Assembly (NCBI GenBank): GCA_000989525.1
Contig: LBON01000003.1
Location: forward strand, 105,033-169,032
From: a candidate division TM6 bacterium GW2011_GWF2_32_72
GTDB taxonomy: Bacteria > Babelota > Babeliae > Babelales > GWF2-32-72
Direction: 5' to 3'
DNA: 64,000 bases
Shown: piece by piece, positions 29,973 through 38,938 of the stretch
How the letters are laid out: the number at the start of each line of letters is the position of its first letter
Position numbering within the stretch: position 1 is the stretch's first letter
Made by a program: the position numbers and the translations under genes
The notes under the pieces: model-generated
Told to the model about the DNA's origin: nothing
The model's input: the letters and a program-made list of their open reading frames with translations, nothing else
Database searches by the model: none

Positions 29973-31075
29973 TTGCGAAAACTTTTTCTTGAACCCACAA
30001 ACATTCGATCTTGCTTTATTCCTTGTTTAAAAATCATATCATAAAAAAAATTACGATCTTGACTCTTTACAACTGCCTGTTCATGAGATTCGGCAATAGA
30101 AATTGGGTAACCATCACCCTTTTTTACTTGATCAACGACAATTTTTGCAACCTGATCAACCAATTGCAAATCATCTGCTATCCACTTTGGAATTTCTATA
30201 CGAGCTATTTCTTCTTCCACATTCAAATAAAAAAAATATGGACGCAAATGATCTGGATATTCTTCCGATATTTTTGAATTATTTTGGAAAACAATCGAAC
30301 GTTTAAATGGCGGTAAAAAAAATTTTATAATCACAGCATCCGTCATACGATCAAAAACATGATAATTATCATTAACATTCGGCTGAAAATTACACACTTT
30401 CAAGCGTAATAAATTAACCAAATCTTTACTTTTGGGAAAACTAATATATCCAGCATTTAAAATCTTTTTTTCATACAATTTTTCTAATTTATTTAAATAA
30501 CTACTTAAGAAATATTCTTTAATCTTATGTTCTTTAGAATCCAAATGCCAAAAAATTAATGAACCATCAAATAAAAACAAAAATGGAAAATCTATTATTT
30601 CCATTTTTTTACAAAAATCGCATCCAAATTTAAATTCAAATTCTTGACGATGACAATTTACAAGATCCATCGAAAATTCAAACTCAGAAATTAAACCATC
30701 TCCTGCCACAAAAACAAATGGCTCTGAATCTAATTTCACAGAACTTAATCCCGAAAAATAATCTAGAAAAACGATTCCCACGTTTATTAAATAACAAGCA
30801 ACACCCTGATGACGGTCAGGATATATTTGAGAACCATCGACAGCTAATACTTTATATTTTTGCAATGAATCAACCACGAATTTATCTGAAAGTCCTCCTT
30901 GCCAATATGGTATATTCCAAGGTGATTTTGCAGCGCGTGCTTGATGAATAAACGTAGGATCATTTGAAATTTCATTCCAAAGCTCCTTGGCTAAATTTAT
31001 TTCGCCTGAAACATCTGGAAACAATTTATCAGAAACTCGCTCAAGCTCTTTTAGAGTTTTTAAATGATTTAACAT
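29954..31075 (-). CDS. NurA-like nuclease
   Basis: 373 residues with NurA-domain features: VLAVDGSQIYPDRHQG (first acidic metal-binding motif), FPFLFLFDGSLIFW (second Asp-Gly-Ser), and AGYISFPKSKDLVNLLRL. NurA enzymes are 5'-3' exonucleases that act with the HerA helicase at DNA double-strand breaks, mainly in archaea but also in some bacteria. HerA is not in this window. The ATG lies 11 bases after the sufU stop, so they share a transcript. Ribosome site AAGGT. The stop lies within the terminator hairpin. Confidence 0.8.
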   Translation of the reverse strand: MLNHLKTLKELERVSDKLFPDVSGEINLAKELWNEISNDPTFIHQARAAKSPWNIPYWQGGLSDKFVVDSLQKYKVLAVDGSQIYPDRHQGVACYLINVGIVFLDYFSGLSSVKLDSEPFVFVAGDGLISEFEFSMDLVNCHRQEFEFKFGCDFCKKMEIIDFPFLFLFDGSLIFWHLDSKEHKIKEYFLSSYLNKLEKLYEKKILNAGYISFPKSKDLVNLLRLKVCNFQPNVNDNYHVFDRMTDAVIIKFFLPPFKRSIVFQNNSKISEEYPDHLRPYFFYLNVEEEIARIEIPKWIADDLQLVDQVAKIVVDQVKKGDGYPISIAESHEQAVVKSQDRNFFYDMIFKQGIKQDRMFVGSRKSFRKKNAGF

Positions 31076-31086
31076 TACTACCTTTT

Positions 31087-31461
31087 TTATTTTGAGCTAG
31101 AACCCAAATAATCTGTTAAACCCTTTTTTAAAGCTTCAAGCGCCAGCATTGCACAACGCATTCTCGTTGGCCCCAAATCAAGATCAATTAAATTACGCAC
31201 AAAGTCGATGTCAAGATCTAAAATTTCTTGCGTATTTTTACCTTTAACTTGCTCAGTTAGCATAGATGCCGCCGCTTGACTGATTACACAACCTCGACCT
31301 GAAAATTTAATGTCATGCAAAACATCATTTATAATTTTAGCCTCAATTTTTACCTCATCACCGCAAGATGGATTTACATTTTCAACTATAAAATCGGGTG
31401 ATTTTAAACTCCCATAATTTTGTGGATTTTTATAGTGATCTAAAAGTTCTTGTTTATACAT
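31087..31461 (-). CDS. sufU: Fe-S cluster scaffold/sulfur-transfer protein, SufU/IscU-type
   Basis: 124 residues, IscU fold. Three conserved Cys and one Asp are seen in NPSCGDEV, GRGCVISQAAAS and RMRCAML. SufU-type proteins take sulfur from SufS, while IscU builds clusters. The sufS, sufB, sufC and sufD genes lie 6-10 kb downstream on the same strand, which favours SufU. Ribosome site AAGGGG. Located ahead of the NurA-like gene in a two-gene operon rather than in the suf cluster. Confidence 0.88.
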   Translation of the reverse strand: MYKQELLDHYKNPQNYGSLKSPDFIVENVNPSCGDEVKIEAKIINDVLHDIKFSGRGCVISQAAASMLTEQVKGKNTQEILDLDIDFVRNLIDLDLGPTRMRCAMLALEALKKGLTDYLGSSSK

Positions 31462-31581
31462 GCATTCCCCTTACTTTAAAAGGCTTAAATCAATCTATTA
31501 TTCAAATTATAGACTTAACAGCAATAAATCAAATAACATGCAACAAGTTTTAATTTAAAATCTAAGGGGAAAGAGAACAAA

Positions 31582-31902
31582 ATGAATAAAACAAAAATAT
31601 TAAAAATGACTACTCTAATATACGCAATAACAACAGGATTAACATTGCACTGTTGCGAAGAAATGCAATTATATCGATCCATCAGCCAAAAAACTAGTCC
31701 TGACAAAGCCTTAAACGCAATAATCGATATGCTTTATAAAAACACCACAGAACAAATTACAACAGAAAATACCTTAATTGCGGTTCTTATAGAAATCTGT
31801 ACATGGCGAGGCATTACAAAGGAATCCCAATTCAAAATTTCAGAAATATTAAACATTTTAAATTTAAGAAAATTAAATATTTCAACCCCAAATAAGGAGT
31901 AA
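31582..31902 (+). CDS. Small exported protein
   Basis: 106 residues. The N-terminal hydrophobic region (TTLIYAITTGLTLHCC) looks like a signal peptide, with Cys-Cys at the end. The mature part is helical, with no recognised domain. The stop is three bases before the ribosome-binding sequence of the 31906 gene, so they form an operon. Ribosome site AAGGGG is about 11 bases from the ATG. Confidence 0.62.
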   Translation: MNKTKILKMTTLIYAITTGLTLHCCEEMQLYRSISQKTSPDKALNAIIDMLYKNTTEQITTENTLIAVLIEICTWRGITKESQFKISEILNILNLRKLNISTPNKE

Positions 31903-31905
31903 CTT

Positions 31906-32805
31906 ATGAAAAAAATATTACTGCTTGCTTATTTAGTCATGACAACCATAAATTTATCCGCAAGTTTACACGATACCGAAAAAACACCACCAAGTTCACC
32001 CGGAAGTCAAAGCATGTCAGAACCCGAAACACCAAATCCTGCCCATTGGGCAATGGATAATGTACCAGGAAGCCCAACAACAATTAAACGCGTAAAAAGT
32101 TTACAAAGTTGGCCCCAAACACCTAATATGCCTGCCGCAATGGATAATGATCCTGAATATTTACCCACAAGACACAAAAAAGGGGACATTAGCACACCAA
32201 TGCTCCACAAACTTGATGAAAATGGGCTCTGTTTAATATATAACGATGATTCAGGCATAATAATAATTTTAAAACAAAATGAACATATAAATCTAATGGA
32301 TATAGCCGACAGTTTAAATAATTCTGATTCAACCGATCTAACATGTAAAAAAGATTCCAACAATTGTTTTTTTACTTTTTTTAAAGAAGATACAATGATT
32401 GCACAAATTATATGCTTGGGAGAATCTGAAAAACTTCTACCTAAACTTTATACTAAAATTTCACAGCCAAATCGTTTTTGCATCCCAATAATTGCAGCTA
32501 CTAGTCTTCCTGCAATTATTGCGGCAACAATAGGTGTTGCTGTAGGCGCCCATAAAATAGCTCAGCAACCCAGAGATATGATTAAAAAAATAAAAGAAAG
32601 ATTGAATCAAAGGGAGCGTGACATAATAGCTCAAGCCACATTAAACAAACTAGAAGAAACTCAGGCACAAAATGACAGAATATTAGATATATTAACAAAG
32701 ATCCAAAGCAAAGAGGCACCCCAAAGGCCTACAGCGTTCAAACCCAAGAATTCTGATCTTCCATCCTTAGAAACTTTAAACACAGAGGCAACAGGCGATC
32801 TATAA
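31906..32805 (+). CDS. Secreted protein with C-terminal membrane segment
   Basis: 299 residues. Signal peptide MKKILLLAYLVMTTINLSAS, then a Pro/Ser/Thr-rich stretch with repeated (A)MDNxP motifs (HWAMDNVPGSP and PAAMDNDPEYLP). A central domain follows, then a hydrophobic Ala/Ile/Gly segment (IIAATSLPAIIAATIGVAVGA, about residues 196-217) that spans a membrane, and a charged coiled tail. Ribosome site TAAGGAG. Similar in layout to the 5325 product, a secreted protein with a small-residue-rich span. Function unknown. Confidence 0.7.
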   Translation: MKKILLLAYLVMTTINLSASLHDTEKTPPSSPGSQSMSEPETPNPAHWAMDNVPGSPTTIKRVKSLQSWPQTPNMPAAMDNDPEYLPTRHKKGDISTPMLHKLDENGLCLIYNDDSGIIIILKQNEHINLMDIADSLNNSDSTDLTCKKDSNNCFFTFFKEDTMIAQIICLGESEKLLPKLYTKISQPNRFCIPIIAATSLPAIIAATIGVAVGAHKIAQQPRDMIKKIKERLNQRERDIIAQATLNKLEETQAQNDRILDILTKIQSKEAPQRPTAFKPKNSDLPSLETLNTEATGDL

Positions 32806-32837
32806 AAATATTATAAAATGAAGATACAAGATTAAGT

Positions 32838-32868
32838 TTGTAGATAAAGCTCAAAAAAGCTGTATACT
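32838..32868 (+). promoter_or_regulatory. Candidate sigma-70 promoter
   Basis: TTGTAG, 19-base spacer, TATACT. The -10 box is near consensus; the spacer is long. 46 bases before the 32915 ATG. Confidence 0.4.
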
Positions 32869-32914
32869 TAACACTGTTAAAATTGACATCACTTCAAAAA
32901 AGCTAAAGAAACAC

Positions 32915-34471
32915 ATGAATTCAAATAATATCAATCAGGGCGAAAAAGGCGTCGCCCTGAATAAATTTCTAGCCGATGCAGGCATCTGTTCCAGAAGAAA
33001 CGCTGAAAAGTTCATCAAAGAAGGCTTAGTCACAGTTAATGGGCAAAAAATCACAAATCCGGCTCACAGAATAATAGAAAAAGATGCTGTTAAATATAAC
33101 AATAAACTTATTAAAAACAGCAAAAAAGTTTATATCCTGCTCAACAAACCAAAAGGTTACTTATGCACGTTGAATGATGAAACTGGCCGAAAAAACGTTA
33201 CCGATCTAGTTGAAGGGGCGACCAAAGAACGAATATACCCTGTTGGTCGACTAGATATGGATACGACTGGCCTAATAATCATGACCAATGATGGTGAATT
33301 AACTCAAAGGCTGGCACACCCAAAATACAACATTAAAAAAGTTTATATCGCAACTTTACATAAGCCATTAGAAGAATCTCACCTCCAAGAATTCAAAAAA
33401 GGCGTTGTATTAGTTGATGGACCAATTAAACCCGATAACATTAAACTTTTAGGCCATGCCCCAAGTTCCCACGTATTAGTTGAACTGCACAGCGGAAGAA
33501 ACAGAATTGTAAGAAGAATGTTTGAACATTTTGGATACTTTGTAGATAAATTAGAACGCACTCAATATGCGTTTTTAAAAACACAGGATTTAGAAGTGGG
33601 CAAATGGAGAAGATTAACTGGACAAGAGGTCGACGAATTGAAAAAGCAAAGCTACGCAAGTAAAGAAACACCAATCCCTAAAAAGATTTCTAATATTATT
33701 AAAGCAAAAAAAGCCAAGTTAGAACTAGAACGCAGAAATGAAACAACCAAAGAAACAAAACTTCAAAATTGTTCTTCGGGTTGTTGTTCTACAAAACCAG
33801 GCAGTTTTAATAAACCTAAGCGCAATCAACAAGAATATCTAAAAGATCAAGAACTAAATGAAAAGAAGTGGATAAAAGCCACAGGACAAAATGAAGAAAA
33901 CTATATAGAAACTGACCTTCCGGACTTTAGTGATTTTGGTTCAAGAGACTCAGATTCAAAACCTTCGCGGTTAAAATCTTCAGAATTTAGAAAACCTGAT
34001 TACAGAAGAAATAGGTCAGATAGACCTGCTTCAAGGTACGGATCAAGCAGACCAGATTTTAGAAAATCTAGATCAGATAGATTTGAATCAAATGATTCAG
34101 AATACAGAAAGCCTAGATATTCAGATTCAGGCGATTCAGATTCAAGAGAAAACCTGATTACAGAAGAAATAGGTCAGATAGACCTGCTTCAAGATACGGA
34201 TCAAGTAGACCAGATTTTAGAAAACCTAGATCAGATAGATTTGAATCCGGCGATTCAGAATTCAGAAAACCTAGATATTCAGATTCAGGCGATTCAGATT
34301 CAAGATCTTCTGAAAACAGATCATCAGAATTTAGGTCAGATAGACCTGCTTCAAGATACTCAGAATCAAGAGATTCAGATTCTAAACCTAGATCAAACAG
34401 ATCTAGATCAGAAAGACCCGGTTCAAGCAAACCCGGCCAAAGCCGATCAAGAACAAGTAGCAACAGAGTAA
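32915..34471 (+). CDS. Pseudouridine synthase RluB/RsuA-type with repetitive, frame-shifted tail
   Basis: Isomerises uridine to pseudouridine in rRNA. The N-terminal S4 RNA-binding domain (LNKFLADAGICSRRNAEKFIKEG) is followed by the catalytic domain with GRLDMDTTGLIIMTNDGEL, where the first Asp is catalytic, then GRNRIVRRMFEHFGY. The catalytic part ends near residue 245. After it comes a long Arg/Ser/Asp tail like those of RluB homologues. From codon 411 the tail switches to a Leu/Ile/Asp/Gln-rich sequence. There a 158-bp tandem duplication puts it one base out of frame. The -1 frame carries on the original RS-type repeats to a stop at 34488. The enzyme core is unaffected. Confidence 0.9.
   Translation: MNSNNINQGEKGVALNKFLADAGICSRRNAEKFIKEGLVTVNGQKITNPAHRIIEKDAVKYNNKLIKNSKKVYILLNKPKGYLCTLNDETGRKNVTDLVEGATKERIYPVGRLDMDTTGLIIMTNDGELTQRLAHPKYNIKKVYIATLHKPLEESHLQEFKKGVVLVDGPIKPDNIKLLGHAPSSHVLVELHSGRNRIVRRMFEHFGYFVDKLERTQYAFLKTQDLEVGKWRRLTGQEVDELKKQSYASKETPIPKKISNIIKAKKAKLELERRNETTKETKLQNCSSGCCSTKPGSFNKPKRNQQEYLKDQELNEKKWIKATGQNEENYIETDLPDFSDFGSRDSDSKPSRLKSSEFRKPDYRRNRSDRPASRYGSSRPDFRKSRSDRFESNDSEYRKPRYSDSGDSDSRENLITEEIGQIDLLQDTDQVDQILENLDQIDLNPAIQNSENLDIQIQAIQIQDLLKTDHQNLGQIDLLQDTQNQEIQILNLDQTDLDQKDPVQANPAKADQEQVATE
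33991..34306 (+). repeat. 158-bp tandem duplication in the RluB-like tail
   Basis: Units 33991-34148 and 34149-34306 are nearly identical (AAAACCTGATTACAGAAG starts both). The length is 158 bases, not a multiple of three, so the second copy is read out of phase with the first. Confidence 0.85.
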
Positions 34472-34525
34472 AAAAATCCGGATTTTAAAAAAAACTAATC
34501 ATAAAACTCAAAAAAAGGAGAAGTA

Positions 34526-35425
34526 ATGAAAGTCATTCTATTGTTAATAGGGATTTTAAGCTCAAGTTTAATCTATTCTTCTGAATGGCACACAACAAAA
34601 GAAAAGCTAAATAATGATCAATTTGTGTTTTCTTTTAGTAAAAAAGACAAATTTAAAAACATTTCTCTTGAAAATAATATGATAAGCACAACATGGGGAT
34701 TGCCAGCATTAGTTGAATATAACCAGTTCCCAGGTTACAACGTTAAAATCATAATCGAAATTTCACCGGAAATAGCAAAGCTAATTTCACCTTCCAGCCT
34801 AACAAATTCAATCACTGAAAAGACCAAATGTTTCTTTTTAATTTACACACCACTTATGCCATACACAAACCATCTAAACATCAGATTTCACCCATGGGTG
34901 GCCAAATATATTCTTAATAAACAAGAAAACTTTGGTAACTGGAGCCAAAACGTCAACATGGGAATATTCGAAATCAAAAATATTAAGCCCCTTGATATAG
35001 CATCCGACACCCTTAAAGGGACAAATGTTTTTATCCATGGACAACCCGATGGATTAATGTCTCCTGACAATGCACAATTTATTTTAAAAAACAAAGAAAC
35101 TGATGCTTCATTTTGGTTATTTGGAAGCTATAAAGATGAATCTATTGTTACGTACAATTTGCTGCTTAATCAAAACAATGAAACCATAAAAATAGATAAC
35201 CTCACCACCCCAAATTCAGAACATTCCCTTATTGAAATACTAAATAAACTAAAAAAAGATAGTGATGAAACCACCAAAGAGTGGATTAATAAAGTAGAAA
35301 ATGCAATTGGTATACAAACAGTTGATATTAAGTCCAATGAACTAAATGTTCTTCAAGAAAAGTTAAAACAACTCAAAGAGACACTTAATAAATTAACAAC
35401 AAAACTAAAAACACTAATTTTTTGA
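34526..35425 (+). CDS. Secreted protein of unknown function
   Basis: 299 residues. Signal peptide MKVILLLIGILSSSLIYSSE, a mostly beta/mixed domain with many aromatic residues (residues about 20-215), then a C-terminal coiled coil (LQEKLKQLKETLNKLTTKLKTL). Unlike its neighbours, the mature domain looks globular. Ribosome site AAAGGAG. Its end overlaps the convergent 35414 gene by 12 bases. No family is recognised. Confidence 0.7.
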   Translation: MKVILLLIGILSSSLIYSSEWHTTKEKLNNDQFVFSFSKKDKFKNISLENNMISTTWGLPALVEYNQFPGYNVKIIIEISPEIAKLISPSSLTNSITEKTKCFFLIYTPLMPYTNHLNIRFHPWVAKYILNKQENFGNWSQNVNMGIFEIKNIKPLDIASDTLKGTNVFIHGQPDGLMSPDNAQFILKNKETDASFWLFGSYKDESIVTYNLLLNQNNETIKIDNLTTPNSEHSLIEILNKLKKDSDETTKEWINKVENAIGIQTVDIKSNELNVLQEKLKQLKETLNKLTTKLKTLIF

Positions 35426-36100
35426 TTCCGAATCTTGTTTCCAAAAAATTGGAATTAAACAAATCAATCCCAAAAAAGCTAAAATTAAAATCATTTGTAA
35501 TGAAAAAATATCTGAAAAATTATTAATATTATGTAATTGTTTACCTGCAAAACTATAAAGCAACAAACTTGGCGTCATACCAACAGCGGTTGCCCAAACA
35601 AAATTCCATAAAGATATTTTAGAAAGCGCAGATAAAAAATTAACCAAGAAAAATGGCGTAATGGTAATAACATTCAAAAATACAAGATAAAAAACACCTT
35701 TAGATTCAAATTGTTTGCTAAGCCAAGCCAATTTATTTTTGTACTTTATACGCATAGCCTCGCTAACCAAATATCTAAATGTAAGAAACGAAAAACTTGC
35801 ACCCAAAGTTCCGCCAATGTTTGAATAAATATATCCAGGAACAGCCCCAAAAAGGAAACCTCCTGCTACAGCCAAAAAAACAATGAACGGCAATGTTGAA
35901 TAAACCATCAATGCACAAGCGAATATAAAACACAAAACGGAATAAAAATAATGCTGATTAACCCAATGTTGAAGAAAGCCAGAATTTGCCTTTAAAGATC
36001 CAATAGAAAACCATTCGGATGGCATAACCAATTTTAAAGTTATTAAGGCCGCAACCAGACCGATAACGATAAATAATTTAGAATATTTTTTTAAGAACAT
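35414..36100 (-). CDS. TVP38/TMEM64-family (DedA-like) membrane protein
   Basis: 228 residues with about five membrane segments. The VTT core motif is visible: FLAVAGGFLFGAVPGYIYSNIGGTLGASFSFLTFRY, continuing past an RIKYKNK loop into VITITPFFLVNFLSALSKI. Family members act in membrane lipid scrambling or transport, but the bacterial substrate is generally unknown. Ribosome site GGAGAG. It stands between the pseudouridine-synthase region and a candidate sRNA. Its stop overlaps the convergent secreted gene. Confidence 0.86.
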   Translation of the reverse strand: MFLKKYSKLFIVIGLVAALITLKLVMPSEWFSIGSLKANSGFLQHWVNQHYFYSVLCFIFACALMVYSTLPFIVFLAVAGGFLFGAVPGYIYSNIGGTLGASFSFLTFRYLVSEAMRIKYKNKLAWLSKQFESKGVFYLVFLNVITITPFFLVNFLSALSKISLWNFVWATAVGMTPSLLLYSFAGKQLHNINNFSDIFSLQMILILAFLGLICLIPIFWKQDSESKN

Positions 36101-36223
36101 GCCACTCTCCGGTTAAAATTAAAAACTTAGGCCATGAAATTAACCTAGGCCCTCATTGGGTAAGTACTTAATTTAACTTAACCCCAACAAAACAAGTTTG
36201 TTAATAGTACCTAAAAATGACAC

Positions 36224-36297
36224 AAAAAAAAAGGGAGTGGCTCGCAAGATCAAGTCTTTGAGCCAAACCTCCACATTCCCCAATCCAAAAAGGATTA
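36224..36297 (-). ncRNA. Candidate small RNA with intrinsic terminator
   Basis: About 74 bases transcribed leftwards. It starts some seven bases after a near-perfect promoter and ends in a run of nine U. A small hairpin (AATCC, loop, GGATT) is followed by a long stem. The 5' arm is GGGA, bulged AU, GUGG, an eight-base loop, CUC, AAGA; the 3' arm is UCUU, GC, GAG, CCAC, UCCC. The apical loop is CUUGA. No ORF is present. Not a match to 4.5S, 6S, tmRNA or RNase P by motif. It lies in the 270-base gap between the TVP38 and secreted-protein genes. Confidence 0.6.
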
Positions 36298-36302
36298 CTA
36301 AT

Positions 36303-36331
36303 ATTGTATTTCAAATAGAACTTTATGTCAA
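36303..36331 (-). promoter_or_regulatory. Sigma-70 promoter of the candidate sRNA
   Basis: TTGACA (minus strand), exactly 17 bases, TACAAT. One of the two best promoter matches in the window. Confidence 0.7.
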
Positions 36332-36373
36332 CAACCCTCAGCAAAAACATTAAGTTTTTAAGCCCAAGACTGT

Positions 36374-36985
36374 TTATTTAACTGATCTACAAGCAACTTT
36401 ACGATTTGAAAGTTTTTCTATTTTTTTCCTTAAATCCGCTATTTTTTGACTATTGAGATCAAAATTTGACAATTTTTCAGAGCCAACTGGATCGGATACA
36501 ATGCTTTGAGTCCCATCCTCATTTAACACAACTTGCTCCAATTCAGGCAAACTTCCAACTGAATCGACCCTAAAATCAGTATCTCCATCCAAAACATGCC
36601 CCAACTTAGGCAATCCTTCCAAAAAGAGACCAATTTCTAATGTTAAATTTAAAAGCTCCCTGCTTATACATTCAAAGCTAAAATCCGAAAAATAACCATC
36701 AGTCACAAGTCTGCGCATATTATTTAATTTTAACTTCCATTGTTTCAGCTTGTTTTTGGGAACGAGAGGCAAACACAATTTTACTAGCTTTGCCATTTCA
36801 CTTATTAACGCAGAAAGCCTTTCTCTATCATTTACACAAACCGACTGATGATCGTTAAAAATTGCAAAATGATCTGAAAACTCTTCTTCTTCTGAAGCTT
36901 CCGGTGTTTGTTTCTCTGAGGCCATCAAAGAAAAATCCCACCCCACCAGCATAAAAATCAGCCAAAACTTATAGCTAAAAATCAT
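36374..36985 (-). CDS. Secreted acidic protein, co-transcribed with sufS
   Basis: 203 residues. Signal peptide MIFSYKFWLIFMLVGWDFSLMASE, then an acidic stretch (SEEEEFSD). A helical domain follows (residues about 55-120), then an acidic low-complexity region and a basic end. Its ATG follows the sufS stop directly (TAAATG) with AAGGAG inside the end of sufS, so translation is tightly coupled. This is odd for a secreted protein of unknown role. No known domain. Confidence 0.66.
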   Translation of the reverse strand: MIFSYKFWLIFMLVGWDFSLMASEKQTPEASEEEEFSDHFAIFNDHQSVCVNDRERLSALISEMAKLVKLCLPLVPKNKLKQWKLKLNNMRRLVTDGYFSDFSFECISRELLNLTLEIGLFLEGLPKLGHVLDGDTDFRVDSVGSLPELEQVVLNEDGTQSIVSDPVGSEKLSNFDLNSQKIADLRKKIEKLSNRKVACRSVK

Positions 36986-38194
36986 TTAAAACTCCTTTTT
37001 TAAAGAATTAAGAGCATTAAGCAAGCTATCAACGTCTTTTTGAGTATTATAAAGATAAAAACTGGCTCGAACAGAAGCTTCTAGCTCTAACTTTTTAAAC
37101 AAAGGCTGCGCACAATGATTGCCGGCCCGCACAGATATGCCTTTTGAACTAAGATAAGCGGCCACATCATGTGCATGAATACCTTCAACGCAAAAACTTA
37201 CTAAATGACCGGTTTTTTTTAATTCATCTATAGGACCATAAACCTTAATACCCCCAATAGACTGCAACCCTTCAATCAAACTCTTCACAAGGCCAGCTTC
37301 ATTAACACGCAAAACATCATTTTTTAAAAATTGAGAAAGGAAATCAATAGCAGCTCCTAAAGATATCACTTCTGCTATCGGCGGCGTTCCTGCTTCAAAT
37401 TTATGGGGTGCTGCCTGCCAAATAAATTTATCCTTTTCAATTGAGCACACCATTCCCCCTCCATATTGATAAGGAGACATTTCATTTAAAACACTATTAC
37501 TAAGATATAAAACACCAATTCCTGTTGAAGCCAGCATCTTATGGCCGGAAAATACTAAAAAATCACAATCTAAAGTTTCAACATCCAATTTTTGATGCGG
37601 CACTGACTGACAGGCATCAATTAGAATCTTTGCCCCAACAGAATGTGCCTCTTCAACAAATTTTTGAATAGCTACTTCTGTTCCAATTGCATTTGAAATG
37701 TGAGTAACAGCAACTAATTTTGTTTTTGAACTTACCAAAGAACCTAATGTAGACATATCCAATGTTCCATCTGCATTTATTGGAACATATTTAACAAAGG
37801 CCCCTTTCTTTTTAGCTAATTCAAGCCATGGAATCAAATTTGAATGGTGCTCTAAATAAGTAAGGAGAATTTCGTCACCCTTTTGAATATTCTGTTCACC
37901 CCAAGCACTTGCAACTAAATTAATTCCTTCTGTTGCCCCTTTAGTAAAAACAATATTTTTCGAATTAGGCGAACCAATAAAATTGGCCACTTTTTCTCGA
38001 GAAGCTTCATACATTCTTGTGGCGTCTTCTCCAAGCTCATGAATTCCCCTATGAATATTGGCATTAAATTTTGAAAAAAAATCAACAATTGAATCAATAA
38101 CAACTTGAGGTTTTTGTGACGTTGCTGCGCTATCTAAATATATAAAGTTTTTTTTATTCTTAAAAATCGGAAAGTGATCCTTGATATTTTTCAT
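36986..38194 (-). CDS. sufS: Cysteine desulfurase, type II
   Basis: PLP enzyme that takes sulfur from cysteine for Fe-S assembly. 402 residues, the usual SufS length. PLP-binding Lys in SGHKMLASTGIG, and the active-site Cys in RAGNHCAQPLF near residue 350 on the short loop typical of group II. N-terminus YLDSAATSQKP. Sulfur is passed to SufU or SufE. Lies downstream of sufCBD, but a convergent secreted-protein gene (38366) sits between. The secreted 36374 gene follows with no gap. Confidence 0.95.
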   Translation of the reverse strand: MKNIKDHFPIFKNKKNFIYLDSAATSQKPQVVIDSIVDFFSKFNANIHRGIHELGEDATRMYEASREKVANFIGSPNSKNIVFTKGATEGINLVASAWGEQNIQKGDEILLTYLEHHSNLIPWLELAKKKGAFVKYVPINADGTLDMSTLGSLVSSKTKLVAVTHISNAIGTEVAIQKFVEEAHSVGAKILIDACQSVPHQKLDVETLDCDFLVFSGHKMLASTGIGVLYLSNSVLNEMSPYQYGGGMVCSIEKDKFIWQAAPHKFEAGTPPIAEVISLGAAIDFLSQFLKNDVLRVNEAGLVKSLIEGLQSIGGIKVYGPIDELKKTGHLVSFCVEGIHAHDVAAYLSSKGISVRAGNHCAQPLFKKLELEASVRASFYLYNTQKDVDSLLNALNSLKKEF

Positions 38195-38365
38195 CTTTTT
38201 TTCCTTGTTTTGATAGTTTTCTCTAAAATATCACATTTCAGTTAAAAAAAATGCAATAAAAATGTTTAATGGAAAGAAAAAAATCCATCAATATAACAAA
38301 ACATTTGAATCTATATACCATTTTTATGTAACATTTTTTAAATAATCTAAAGAAGGAATATAATT

Positions 38366-38938
38366 ATGAAAAAATTATTACTAATTATCACCTTCCTATC
38401 ACTCCCCCAACTCATAGGAGGTGAAACAACAACCAAACAAAAACTTAAATCTAAAAATGCAAAAGATATGATTATTGTAGGCGATCAAGATGGTGGATAC
38501 AATTTACCAAATGGCGCATATGCCCACATAAATAGTTTAGAAAAAAGTAAACAAGCTCGATTAATTGTGGCAGGAACACTTTTATTAATAATAGTAGTTT
38601 TAACAGGCCTTGCTATTTTTATACCTAAGGAAAATGAAGAAGACACACCACCTCCACCAAATCGAGGTATCCGTATTAACTCAAGCGATGGTACAGATGA
38701 AACACTATCTGATTCTTTTCCATTCAAAGATGAAAGATCTGCTAGTTACCCAAGAAATAGTTATTCAGAAGGAAGCAGACGACCATCTTTTAGAAGACAA
38801 TCTTCATTCCGCCGACAATCTTCTTCTGTTGTTGTAATTCCAATAAATGGAGCACCTAATAATGGAATCAACAGGCCAAATCTTTTATCGCCCAACTACC
38901 TACCATATGATCATCCCTATGCCAGAAATCTAAAATAA
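38366..38938 (+). CDS. Membrane protein with Arg/Ser-rich tail
   Basis: 190 residues. A signal peptide (MKKLLLIITFLSLPQLIGGE) is followed by an outer segment of about 45 residues, one membrane helix (about 71-92, LIVAGTLLLIIVVLTGLAIFI) and a C-terminal tail. The tail has Pro/Asn-rich parts and tandem FRRQSS motifs (RPSFRRQSSFRRQSSS). Topology would be type I with the basic tail in the cytoplasm. Inserted between sufD and sufS on the opposite strand, overlapping the sufD stop by nine bases. Ribosome site AAGGAA. No family known. Confidence 0.7.
   Translation: MKKLLLIITFLSLPQLIGGETTTKQKLKSKNAKDMIIVGDQDGGYNLPNGAYAHINSLEKSKQARLIVAGTLLLIIVVLTGLAIFIPKENEEDTPPPPNRGIRINSSDGTDETLSDSFPFKDERSASYPRNSYSEGSRRPSFRRQSSFRRQSSSVVVIPINGAPNNGINRPNLLSPNYLPYDHPYARNLK

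Noticed and set aside
34158..34463. 101-residue antisense ORF across the RluB tail
   Set aside because: It is the complement of the repetitive tail and has no ribosome site; a shadow.
36224..36297. The candidate sRNA as 4.5S (SRP) RNA
   Set aside because: No GGAAG-type apical loop or AGCA internal loop typical of SRP domain IV.
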